From Conchocele bisecta (taxonomy: Eukaryota > Mollusca > Bivalvia > Lucinida > Thyasiridae): DNA of 64,000 nucleotides. Below the pieces are notes generated by a model that saw only the letters and a program-made list of their open reading frames with translations, was not told the origin of the DNA and searched no databases. Positions within the stretch are counted from its first letter, which is position 1; the number at the start of each line of letters is the position of its first letter. Positions 21,634-30,837 of this stretch are shown here, in pieces. The position numbers and the translations under genes were made by a program. The stretch lies in contig JAQRGA010000057.1 in assembly GCA_029237695.1 (NCBI GenBank), positions 1 to 64,000 of the forward strand, read 5' to 3'.

Positions 21634-21768
21634 GTTCAACACAGAAGTCCATAGACGGTTTGGGGAAATATCCGCTTGTACAGGTGCACGTATCCTCCTC
21701 AGAGCACAGGCTGTTGTCTATAACGCAGTCGCAGTCTGCATTGGCGGCACAGCTCTCATTTATTTTAC
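21634..21768 (-). CDS. EB-module exon
   Basis: 135 nt, 45 codons, phase 1-1, acceptor TGTTATCATTTCAG and donor GTTGAAC/GTGAGTTACA. The peptide contains INESCAANADCDCVIDNSLC, EEDTCTCTSGYF and DFCVE: the standard module with an extra Cys just after the second (DCDC) and x5 instead of x4 before the C-x-C. It has no lesion. The donor lies 13 bp from a foldback transposon, so this intron end has been squeezed by an insertion without visible damage to the splice site. Confidence 0.8.
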
Positions 21769-22154
21769 CTGAAATGATAACAGAGAACATCTATACAACA
21801 AACAATAACTAAATATGGTGGTTACTGTACATTACGCACACCTGTTATTCAGTCATAGTTGACCTGTATTTCATATGTACCTTTAACTACCCGAGGACTG
21901 TTTTTTAAATTAAAGCAATAATTTAGAAGTACAAACACGCTTGGACATCTTTCATTATAACCGCTGATAGCACCTTCCGAATATTCTGTGAAAATCTTAT
22001 GTACGTTTTCGCCAAATAAACCCCAAACGGCGACATCCACGACAAAGGCGATAGCGGCATATGCTATTTTGATGGGGTATTACGAAAATGCCCCGGTATA
22101 ACTGAGATATATAAGAACTATTTGAAAATAGTGATACTATTTGTTTGTTGCCAG
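21769..22154. other. Intron sequence, no feature recognised
   Basis: No repeat family or coding signature found. Confidence 0.35.
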
Positions 22155-22378
22155 CCTTTTTCACAACCGCCTGCGTTAATCTCGCCCAGAATGAGATTTC
22201 AACGTTCTGAACGTCTATTGGCAATCTCAACTCGCATTCAAGCAGCTTAATTGGCTGAACCTGAGCTGTAGCACAGCTCAGTCTCAGCCAATCTAGCTGC
22301 TTGGTTTCAAGCACAATATTGAAGTATTTTCAAATAACAAATATGACAAATATTGGCAGGGTTAGCGCAGGCGGTGGT
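22155..22378. mobile_element. Family J foldback element, copy 1
   Basis: Subterminal CCGCCTGCGTTAATCTCGCC and inverse GGGTTAGCGCAGGCGG, with a central inverted pair AATTGGCTGAACCTGAGCTG / CAGCTCAGTCTCAGCCAAT. Related copies lie at 25289 and 46807. Confidence 0.65.
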
Positions 22379-22430
22379 GTAAGGTGTAAGGCTCTTGGTA
22401 GGCATGAACTAAATTCAGATGCATTGTACT

Positions 22431-22820
22431 CAGGCCCATACGCAGAGGGGGTGCGACGGGTGCGTACGTACCCTCTTAACCCTTTCAACACCACAGGCCT
22501 GTATAGTGGTATTGGAAAAAAGTGTAGATCCTGATGAGCCGGCTCCTGACGAGCCGTCTCATCAGGATCTGCACTTTTTTGCAAGTGATTTTCATACTTT
22601 TCAGAACAAAAACACCCCATATTCATAAATGGACTGGTCTGAAAATCATTTGTGATGATTGGATTGGATTGCAAAATTATCATATCAAAATCAATTCCAG
22701 TTACTTAGGGATGAAAGGGTTAATCTGCCGAGGTCTGTTCGTGGATGTGCACACACTCTTTTTAGCCCTTCGCTCCGTCTATAACGCACCCGCCTAAATT
22801 AATTCCTGCGTACGGGCCTG
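22431..22820. mobile_element. hAT-like MITE carrying a nested piggyBac-like MITE
   Basis: Ends CAGGCCCATACGCAG and CTGCGTACGGGCCTG are inverted; TGTACT adjoins both ends (22425-22430 and 22821-22826). The family G element at 22476-22723 is inserted inside, splitting the left subterminal GGGTGCGTACGTACCC block from the right CGTCTATAACGCACCCGCC block. Confidence 0.65.
22476..22723. mobile_element. Family G piggyBac-like MITE, copy 1
   Basis: TTAACCCTTTCA at the left and TGAAAGGGTTAA at the right; TTAA flanks are the known target of piggyBac-type elements. A hairpin GATCCTGATGAGCCGGCTC / GAGCCGTCTCATCAGGATC lies inside. Copy 2 is at 62480. Confidence 0.75.
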
Positions 22821-22954
22821 TGTACTATTTCGATGCTGCCATCGTTTGTCATGTTAAACAGGCATATCTGTATGTTTTTCAAAAAGATACTATACCAAAT
22901 AAAAAAAGTGTTTTCATCATGACCCTGTGTAATGTGATCATTGAGGATATATAG

Positions 22955-23240
22955 AGAATAGTAGGTTAGTGCCGTGAATGGGAAACAATATCTGGCAAGG
23001 CTCAGGAAACGGGATGGGCGAGGCTCTGCCGAGCACATCCCGTTTCCGTGCCGCGCCAGATATTTTTCCCATTCACGGCACGAACCTACTATTCTATTTA
23101 TCCCGTCAACACCTACACATTTCTTTATAAAATGCGAAACAAAATAAGCCCAGCCACAGCACATATTCATACGCAATGATTAGGTTGTATTGACAGGATA
23201 TCAAACATGTTTCACGACACCGTGTTTCACAGGGAACATA
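22955..23240 (-). mobile_element. Family A twin-palindrome MITE, copy 3
   Basis: Opposite orientation to copies 1 and 2: module 2 (22955-23095) comes first, then module 1, which loses its far terminus near 23240. Confidence 0.8.
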
Positions 23241-23449
23241 CCGGTACATAAGTATCTTGATTAATGCAACACGATAGGAAATCCGATATTTACGTACCTA
23301 CATGGTGAAGATAGAAATTACCCAGCCGTCCTAGTGTCGTCATATATCTCCAATTAAACCACATTACACAAGGCCATGATGAAAACACGCTTTTATTTTT
23401 TATCATATTGTTTTCACCAAAAATCTTTATATGCCCTTTAAATACTCAC

Positions 23450-23581
23450 GTTTGATGCAGAGTCCGGACTCGTTATTGTAGACAAACTCAAGGTCACACC
23501 CGTATTTCCCAAGGTCACAAACACGGTTGTCCATATGCAGACGGCACTCCATGTCCATTGTACACACGTCTCCATGAATAA
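23450..23581 (-). CDS. Divergent EB-like exon
   Basis: 132 nt, 44 codons, phase 1-1, acceptor TGTTATCCTTTCAG and donor ATCAAAC/GTGAGTATT. The peptide reads IHGDVCTMDMECRLHMDNRV, then CDLGKYGCDLEFVYNNESGL and C. The first three cysteines keep the C-x5-C-x8-C spacing, but the C-x-C pair is reduced to one Cys (KYGCDLE), so one disulfide partner is lost. Length, phase and splice borders match the intact single-module exons, so I take it as a diverged member of the same series rather than a different domain. Confidence 0.75.
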
Positions 23582-23655
23582 CTGAAAGGATAACACAGTG
23601 TGTACACTTAGTGTAAATATAGGATATACATATTTTTGCAAGGAATATGATCTGT

Positions 23656-23962
23656 ATTTAGCCCGTCAACACATTGCGTATGTGCCGTGAAACACGGTGC
23701 CGTGAAACATTGTTGATATCCTGTCAATACGATCTAATTACTGCGTATGAATATGTGCAGTGGCTGGGGTTATTATTTTGCATTTTAAAGCCATGTGTAG
23801 ATGTTGACGGGATAAATAGAATAGTAGGTTAGTGCCGTGAATGGGAAAAAAATATCTGGCGCGGCACGGAAACGGGATGTGCTCGGTAGAGCCTCGCCCA
23901 TCCCGTTTCCTAAGCCTTACCAGATATTTTGTTCCCATTCACGGCACGAACCTACTATTCTC
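23656..23962 (+). mobile_element. Family A twin-palindrome MITE, copy 4
   Basis: TTAGCCCGTCAACACATTGC to the module junction GTTGACGGGATAAATAGAAT, then module 2 to CTACTATTCT. Confidence 0.85.
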
Positions 23963-24552
23963 TATATATTATTCATCGAGTGTTGTGAAATGTCCATATT
24001 GCACGAGTGCTTCACATCGCGCTCTATTGGTCTTGTTTAGCTGGATTTCTTATGAAACCATCATAAATGCTATCTTCTATTTATTGCATAAGCAAAGTGT
24101 CATACATTGAAGATTAGTTCTCAGACACGGAGTTGGCAGTTGGCGGAATGTGAGGCGGGAGCAGGGGCGTTGTCAGCTTTTCAGAAGGGGTGGTGGGGTG
24201 GTCGAAAAAAACAACATATTATAAAGCGCAATATAAAACAGAAAAAGTCATTCAACTGTCTCACAAATCGAGATATGAGCAAAAAATATATATTTTTGCC
24301 ATTTTTAGTTTTAAAACATCATGTTGGCTCAAAAAGGTTTTTTTTAAAAAACATCAGGGACGGACATCTCAAGTTTGCAAAAAGAATATGTTCTATAAAG
24401 TTACTATGACCTCTTTAGAAATGATTGGATTTAACATATTTTTGTATGGCAGTTTGTTTATTGTTGATCATGTGGTGAATTTATTATACAATTTTATTTC
24501 TCCATGACGATACAATGCTCGACGTGCAGCGATTATTCAGACGCGGCGATAT
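23963..24552. other. No gene seen
   Basis: AT-rich; GGCGGGAGCAGGGGCGTTGT near 24151 resembles a hAT-type terminus but no partner was found. Confidence 0.4.
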
Positions 24553-25238
24553 CAAGGTGCATGATCACGTGGTTAAAACAACAACGACGTCGCCCACACC
24601 AAATTAAGTATTATTTGATATAAAATGCAACGGATTTTGATGAAATATGGCACAGCAAACGCGTCTTCAAGAGCTGCATTTGGTGGTCCATGGAGTTCGG
24701 CACAGACTTATGTCGTTTTTGCGAAGAATCGAAGACACGGAAATCGATTCTTTGCAAAAAACGACAGAAGTTTGGGCGAAAATACCACCAAATGCAGACG
24801 CGTTTGATGCGTCATAATTCATCAAAATCCGTTACGTAATAAGGACAATATCAAATAATACATTTTTTTATTTTTTTTTGCTTATATTTAACGGCGGCAC
24901 TGGCTCGAGGACCTTGCATGCCGTCTCCCAAGAATGGGAGAAAGAACGGAGGTAGAGATTTTTGAGAGAAGCCGGTAATTCGTATTTACAGAGCAACTAC
25001 GAATTATCGGTACCCATTTACAGCTGGGTGAGCTGGAGCAGTGTGGATAAAGTGTCTTGCTCAAGGACACAATGCAACGCCTCCAGTGAGGCTCGAACCC
25101 ACGACCTTTAGATCAGCAGTCTGACGCTCTAACCACTAGGCCACTGCGCTCCACAATAATACGTACTTTGAATCAGATAGATTCTGGAAGTTTCAGTACT
25201 TGTTGTTGTTGTTGTTAGTACCATGTGATCATACACCT
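24553..25238. mobile_element. Family E foldback element, copy 2, interrupted by a SINE
   Basis: Left end CAAGGTGCATGATCACGTGG, right end CATGTGATCATACACC, centre CGAAGAATCG...CGATTCTTTGC. A SINE occupies 24866-25153 in the right arm. Confidence 0.8.
24866..25153 (-). mobile_element. tRNA-derived SINE
   Basis: On the minus strand it starts with a tRNA-like head, A-box TGGCCTAGTGGTTAGAG and B-box GGTTCGAGCC. A body follows (CCTTGAGCAAGACACTTTAT and CACCCAGCTGTAAATGGGTA, text I know as a widely conserved SINE central region), and the end is A-rich. AATAATAC flanks it on both sides (about 24855-24862 and 25156-25162). The intact family E copy at 12187 shows the empty target AATAATACGTACTTTG. Confidence 0.85.
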
Positions 25239-25288
25239 GTATGTCTGAGAAGCAAAGTACTTTGTTACGGCCTGATGTATTATATATA

Positions 25289-25470
25289 CACTGTCACCGG
25301 CGCTAATATTGCCAATATTTGTAAATTTCTTATTTCAAAACACTAGAATAGTGACCGGCTAAGCATGAGCTTGATACAGCTCAGACTCAATCAATCGAAT
25401 GATTTGATTGCGAGCTGGCATTGCCTTAAACAACGTTGACAGTCCTGGCAATATTAACACAGGCGGTTGT
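25289..25470. mobile_element. Family J foldback element, copy 2
   Basis: CGGCGCTAATATTGCCAATA and the inverse TGGCAATATTAACACAGGCG; its central pair GAGCTTGATACAGCTC is degraded. Confidence 0.55.
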
Positions 25471-25497
25471 GTACATTTTATGCAATACAATACGTAC

Positions 25498-25626
25498 CTA
25501 GTCTACATGACGTCACATTTTCTTTCAAATACCCCGGAAGGCACTGGCATGTCTGTTTCCAACATTGCGTGCTGTTTATGACGCTATCACAATCCGAGTG
25601 CACGTCACAGCTGTCATCTAACGTAC
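25498..25626 (-). CDS. EB-module exon
   Basis: 129 nt, 43 codons, phase 1-1. The donor is AGACTAG/GTACGTATT; the acceptor CACGTGCAG has a weak pyrimidine tract. The peptide includes TLDDSCDVHSDCDSVINST, then QCWKQTCQCLPGYL and TSCRL, with the exact C-x5-C-x8-C-x4-C-x-C spacing and the N-glycosylation site NST. There is no lesion. It is flanked by a family J element on the donor side and by a C-rich element from 25679 on the acceptor side. Confidence 0.75.
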
Positions 25627-25678
25627 CTGCACGTGCATCGTGGTTGTCATACTACCAGTGATACATGACAAATGATTG

Positions 25679-26048
25679 TACAGGGGCGGCGTGTGGTGCA
25701 GGGGGCCCTGACCACCCCCCCCCCACCCCCTAATAATTTTGTTGGTGGGCATGACCCCCTCAATAATTCTGTAATAAAGCACATTTTCTCATCCTCAAAC
25801 TTGCTGAGAAAGCGCGAAATTGCGTTTCACGCCTATTAGATTTCCCCTGACCCCCTGACCTGACCCCGCAACATCGGGCCCTTTGGGCACTCAATACTTG
25901 TCCCTGAGATTGCAGGAAATGGCGTTTCAGCCTCTTAGATTTAAAAAACATTGCGGGGGAGCATGTCCCCGGACCCCCTAGCAACATCGGGACCTTTGGG
26001 CCCTCAATATTGGGCCCCACCCCAAAAATTTCCCGGTTCCGCCGCCTA
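25679..26048. mobile_element. C-rich element with hAT-like ends
   Basis: CAGGGGCGGCGTGTGGTG at the left and an inverted GTTCCGCCGCCTATG at the right. Inside are repeated CAACATCGGGCCCTTTGGGC and CCCCTGACCCCCTGACC blocks. The ends fit a hAT-like non-autonomous element, but target-site duplication is unclear. Confidence 0.5.
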
Positions 26049-26351
26049 TGTCGTAATTGTAAACGAATAACAGTCAACAATAAGGTAATGTTTGATGCTC
26101 AGTGAAACACAACCATGATGGTAATGATTACATTGGCTGTTGAATTTTGACAGACCAATCAGTACACATGCGGAATTATGTGCTCTGTATTTCTAGCATG
26201 TTTCCACGACATTTCAGGAAAATATTTAGTATTTTCTAATTGAATTTCGACGAGAAAACGGCTTGACGATAAGGGAGGTAATTCAGGGGCGGGCTTTATG
26301 TCAGACCGTCACGATAAATGATGCTTGTTCAGTTATACATTTGTGCAGTCT
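26049..26351. other. Intron spacer
   Basis: No feature recognised. Confidence 0.3.
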
Positions 26352-26587
26352 GATATGTGGCTCTGATAAATATAGGTTATGCGACCAGTGTAGATCCAGA
26401 TCAGCCTGTGCATCCGCACAGTCTGATCAGGATCTGCACTGTTCGCCATTCCATCAATGAAACACCTGGCGCAGAAAGATATGGCGTGGCACGGAAACGG
26501 GATGTGCTCGGCAGGGCCTCACCCATCCCGTTTCCTAAGCCTTGCCAGATATGTTTTCCCATTCACGGCACTAACCTACTAGTCTCT
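26352..26587. mobile_element. Family H copy 2 joined to a truncated family A element (copy 5)
   Basis: The family H hairpin GATCCAGATCAGCCTGTGCA / CACAGTCTGATCAGGATCTG runs to about 26470. The right part of family A module 2 follows (GGCACGGAAACGGGATGTGC to CTAACCTACTAGTCTC), while module 1 and the left terminus of module 2 are missing. The junction suggests that insertion or recombination replaced the left half. Confidence 0.65.
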
Positions 26588-26739
26588 ATATCTCCAGTGA
26601 TAGCCACATATATGATCGAGTCCGAGTGTTTGTCAGATGCACCAAGAATATTCCCTAAATATATAGTGACCTGTGTTAGCTCTTTCTAGGAGAATAAAAC
26701 CCCGCAAATATACGTAGTTATATTACGATATGTACTCAC

Positions 26740-26892
26740 GGCGAATGCACTGTTTCCGGTTCCGGTGTCCATAATATCCGGATGCACATGCGCACGTTCC
26801 GTTGTCGCATACGGAATGGTTCACGAATATGCCACATACTCACAAACCGCCACATTCGTGGAATGGAATGAATTCATCTTCAATCAGTTTTA
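26740..26892 (-). pseudogene. EB-like exon with in-frame TGA
   Basis: 153 nt, 51 codons, phase 1-1. Acceptor TTTTTGCATTACAG, donor CGCC/GTGAGTACAT. The peptide starts VKLIEDEFIPFHECGGL; TGA (26840-26842) follows, then VCGIFVNHSVCDNGTCACAS and GYYGHRNRKQC. If the TGA is counted as one residue the spacing is exactly C-x5-C-x8-C-x4-C-x-C-x10-C, so the stop replaces a codon in the first loop. An alternative is that GTGAGTATG, which includes this TGA, works as a donor and the rest is intronic; the perfect module and its own donor downstream argue against that. Confidence 0.65.
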
Positions 26893-26990
26893 CTGTAATG
26901 CAAAAATACAACGAATAACTTGGAAATACTGAGCGCGTGATTTGAATGATTACTCAATTGTACTTGTTGCACTAAACGGCGTCTAAAATA

Positions 26991-27206
26991 TTATCCCGTC
27001 AACACGACGGTGGCTGGGATTAGATTTTTTTTGCATTTTAAAGCAAGTAGGTGTTGACGGGATAAATAGAATAGTAGGTTAGTACCGTGATTGGGAAAAT
27101 ATCTGGCGCGGCTCGGAAACGGGATGTGCTCGGCAGAGCCTAGCCCTTCCCGTTTCCTAAGCCTTGCCAGATATTTGTCCCATTCACGGCACTAACCTAC
27201 TATTCT
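26991..27206 (+). mobile_element. Family A twin-palindrome MITE, copy 6 (module 1 shortened)
   Basis: TTATCCCGTCAACACGACGG directly joins the right part of module 1; about 90 bp of module 1 are deleted, and module 2 is complete. Confidence 0.8.
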
Positions 27207-27449
27207 CTATTTACAAATAACCCGAATTTGGGTTATTTATTTACAAAGGGCAGCATAGTGTCGAGGAAATTACTATGGCACGCGGAACCTCTCGAAAACG
27301 TGGGCCAATGTGTCCCGCTTTTGAATAGTCCAAATTGCCGTTTCGATCAAACTGGGTCCGTTTTGGATGGGTCCGTTGTTGGAATGGATCAGTATTTGGA
27401 CAGGTCCGTTTTGATAATAGTCGACAATGTAGATGCAGAGGATTTCAAT
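27207..27449. other. Spacer
   Basis: Repeated GGGTCCGTTTTGGAT/GGGTCCGTTGTTGGAAT text near 27353-27385 is a short local duplication. No other feature. Confidence 0.35.
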
Positions 27450-27767
27450 TTATCCCGTCAACACAGTGCGTATGTGCCGTGAAACACGGTGCCGTGAAAC
27501 ATTTTTAATATCCTGTCAATACGTCCTATTCACTGCGCATGAATATGTGCGGTTGTCATACTAGTCGATTCTCCGATTTTGAGGATGGGGCTGGGGTTAT
27601 TTTTTTGCATTTTAAAGTTATTTGTAGGTGTTGACGGGATAAATAGAATAGTAGGTTAGTGCCGTGAATGCGAAAACTATTTGGCGTGGCACGGCAGAGC
27701 CTCGCCCATCCCGTTTCCTAAGCCTTGCCATATATGTTTCCCATTCATGGCACTAACCTACTATTCT
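27450..27767 (+). mobile_element. Family A twin-palindrome MITE, copy 7
   Basis: Both modules are present; module 1 carries an extra segment GGTTGTCATACTAGTCGATT shared with copy 10 at 47365, so these two form a subfamily. Confidence 0.85.
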
Positions 27768-28488
27768 CTATATGTGTCACTTTGCAATCAAATCCAAATC
27801 GCTAATAGTGTGTACATGTGTGTATTCCCATACAGTGCGTTTACACAAACTTCACTTGGGATTAACTTCTTTATCGCATCGCCGTATTCCGCAGCAATGC
27901 GGAAATGAGCTGTGGATTTTGTGTCAAAATTGAATGTCATTTAAGAAAAATATTACATTTTTCGAAATCAATATCGGCAGTAAACGACGGTGCGATAAGG
28001 AAAGCATTACCAGAGCTGGGTCCGTATACTTTTTCCACCAGAATTAAAGGTTGGTGCCCTCAAAGTATGTAAAAATACATTGTTATGGAAATTAAGTGGG
28101 CACCGTACCTAATGATGTAACTATTCCACATGTTTTTCACATCGACAGTTTCTGTTGTTTTACACAGTATTAACTAATATTCGTATAACTGCGTGTCAGT
28201 AGTGGTGATGACCAGTGTATATACATGTGAACAAATGCTGATTAGTTTTAATTATTTAAATAAATTATGTGTATCAACAATTACGACTGATGTCGATATC
28301 TTATAAAGTATAATTATTGTACATCAGAAAATGCATTATACGAATAAATATTGATTTTCTTTGAATAAATACTGATTTGTGTTAATATTTTGAGAAAACG
28401 CGGTTATCTCTCATAACCTGAACATTGTTGTAATCTGTCATAAAAATAAGGCAAAATAATGCATGCCAATAAGTGTAGCAGGTAATGC
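27768..28488. repeat. Relic of family L (about 27950-28450)
   Basis: GTTAATATTTTGAGAAAACG and ATAAAGTATAATTATTGTAC near 28300-28400 resemble the inside of the family L element at 60399-60890. The block GGTGCGATAAGGAAAGC near 27990 resembles text at 62770. Confidence 0.5.
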
Positions 28489-28650
28489 TATTTGTGTATA
28501 TTAATGACACATCTAATGTGTGTATATTAATGACACATCTAATGTGTGTATATTAATGACACATCTAATGTGTGTATATTAATGACACATCTAATGTGTG
28601 TATATTAATGACACATCTAATGTGTGTATATTAATGACACATCTAATGGT
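28489..28650. repeat. Tandem array, 26-bp unit, about 6 copies
   Basis: Unit TTAATGACACATCTAATGTG followed by TGTATA. Units are identical, so the array is young or recently homogenised. It lies about 75 bp beyond the donor of the LDLa exon. Confidence 0.9.
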
Positions 28651-28722
28651 TGAAACAATAAAAGATAACCCCTACAGTACATCCTGATGTACGGGACCCC
28701 ATCTTTAAACCCGGATGTATAC

Positions 28723-28836
28723 CTTCGTCGGAGGCGTCGTCACAGTGCGGATGTCCATCCTGGACTTGGGACATGTTTATACACTGGCCCGGCACCGACA
28801 GGCACGAAAACTGCGGCGGCAGGCATGGCAACACCA
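28723..28836 (-). CDS. LDL-receptor class A-like exon 2
   Basis: 114 nt, 38 codons, phase 1-1; acceptor ATATTATTCCTCCAG, donor GACGAAG/GTATACATC. The peptide contains LPCLPPQFSCLSVPGQCINM, QDGHPHCDDASDE, the LDLa pattern with its acidic calcium-cage end. Cysteines I, II, III and V are present. The residue expected to be Cys IV, before DG, is Gln, and the exon ends before a Cys VI could occur. Length, phase and missing cysteines match the exon at 46138, so both probably come from one duplicated unit at the N-terminal side of the gene. Confidence 0.75.
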
Positions 28837-29344
28837 CTGGAGGAATAATATACACGCGATTACCATGATTACTGTCCGTTTCACGAAAACTGCTCAAATT
28901 GTACGGCTATATAAACAACGTAAAAACAATAATTTTGTCCATAATATTAAACTATAGCAACATTTATGAATGACCCTACTTTTTATTTCGTGGAATTTGG
29001 TCCAATATTGATTTTATTGCGAAAAAACAATTTACACATGTTAAATCCCCATAGACATCTTAGTGAAGATGTCTATGGGGATTTAACATGGGGACATTTC
29101 AGAAATAATGGACCGATTTTCAAAATGTAACTTTTGTTTTCTTAGTTGGATCATTTCCAAGCAATATATATAGGTTTCAGAATCAATTTCCAAAATGTTT
29201 CGTTTCTCGACTCATCCTCCACGTTCTCCACCTCTTATTCCCCATGTTAAATTCTCATAGAGAACTCATTTGTATACGACCGTTTTTAAAAAACGGTACG
29301 TATTATATTTTACCGCGGGGTGGGCGGCGGACAGAAAAAGTGCA
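28837..29344. repeat. Intron with perfect hairpin (29037-29090) and a duplicated segment
   Basis: CATGTTAAATCCCCATAGAC and its inverse form a hairpin with 25-bp arms and a 4-nt loop. Text around it (AATATTGATTTTATTGCG) recurs near 30545-30562, so the same element flanks both sides of the array at 29345. Confidence 0.6.
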
Positions 29345-29905
29345 TAGTTTGTGTACACACAACTCCTCTGAAACCGTTCAGTCGATCGATCTGAAACTAT
29401 ACACACGTCTGCTACACATATTGAAGATGTGCACCTTGGTGTATTTATGCCGAAAAAATATTTTTTAGCAAAATTATCACCTTTTTAACTTAGCCATGTT
29501 TTCTACATTTTTCTATACAATTCTATATAGGGTATAGAGTTTGTGTACACAACTCATCTGAAACCGTTCAGTCAATCGATCTGAAACTATACACACGTCT
29601 TCTACACATATAGAAGAAGTGCACCTTGGTGTTTTTATGCCAAAAAATATTGTTTAACAAAAATATCACCTTTTTAACTTAGCCATGTTTTCTACATGTT
29701 TGTATACAATTCTATATAGGGTACAGAGTTTGTGTACACAATTCCTCCGAAACCGTTCAGTCGATCGATCTGAAACTATGCACACGTCTTCTACACATAT
29801 TGAAGATGTGCACCTTGGTGTTTTTATGCCGAAAAATATTGTTTAACAAAAATATCACCTTTTTAACTAAGCCATTTTTTCTACATTTTTGTATCCAATT
29901 CTATA
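29345..29905. repeat. Tandem array, about 190-bp unit, 3 copies
   Basis: GAAACCGTTCAGTCGATCGA, GATGTGCACCTTGGTGT and TTTTAACTTAGCCATGTTTT recur at spacings of 192 and 189 bp. Confidence 0.85.
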
Positions 29906-30837
29906 TACTTTCTACTTTACACATCTCTACGTAAATTAGTATACATGTTTAATTCAACGATAGGAAGAAATAATGATATAGAGTTTCGTATTTTGTATTG
30001 TGTGACTGGCGGCACTCTTGGTCGTATTGAAATAAATATTTGACAAAATTTCACGAAATATAAAAATGCTCATTCTTAAATTTGATAACAATTTATACTA
30101 TCGAAAAATGTATCGTTTTAATTTACATTGTTTATATTGCAGTAAAATGTGGACAGGTTTCGTGAAACAGACAATAGTATTCACGTTATGCATGTTTGTA
30201 TTGATTAGTATGAGTGCTTTGTCCATTCAAGAGCAAGGTCATAATTATACAGTGTCACAGAATGAAAATAAACACACAATTCAAGACTAGAGAAAAAAGT
30301 TCAGCAATGCATGTTTTTTCACTTTCTGACACTGACTATTAAGCACAATGTCCTGATCCCGCGCCAGGCACTTTTATTACACCAGATTACTTGGCCCTAT
30401 GTGTGAATCATACTGTCTGTTCCATGTTTTGCTGCCGACGCAGTTTTGGAAACATATTAATCTGGAAAATATAGTAAGTACTTTTACATCAATAACAAAA
30501 TATTCACCCTCCCCAAAAAAATTATTTGGTGAAATTCCATCAAATATTGATATTATTGCGTAAAAAAAGATTTCCCTATGGGAATTTTACATGGAGCTGG
30601 TGAGTTAAGTGTCCTGGAAGGTGGAAAAACGTCAATAATTGGAAATTGACTCCGAAACCTGGCGAGATAATTTGGAAATGATGTAACTAAGAAACACAAG
30701 TTATATTTTGAAAATTCGTCTACAAATAAAACAAAAAAACGTGGAGCAGACAGTAGCAAGATTTACGGCTATGATTTGCACGTGGATGCATCTTTTCTCC
30801 CACATCCTCCCTTGTATACTTTGTACATGTGTTGCCA
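29906..30837. other. No gene seen; dispersed repeat fragments
   Basis: CTGTCTGTTCCATGTTTTGC near 30412 matches text near 596, and CCATCAAATATTGATATTAT near 30537 matches text near 29000. No coding signature. Confidence 0.4.

Noticed and set aside
25080..25153. Functional tRNA gene
   Set aside because: A- and B-box are good, but there is no matching acceptor stem, and the sequence continues into a SINE body.
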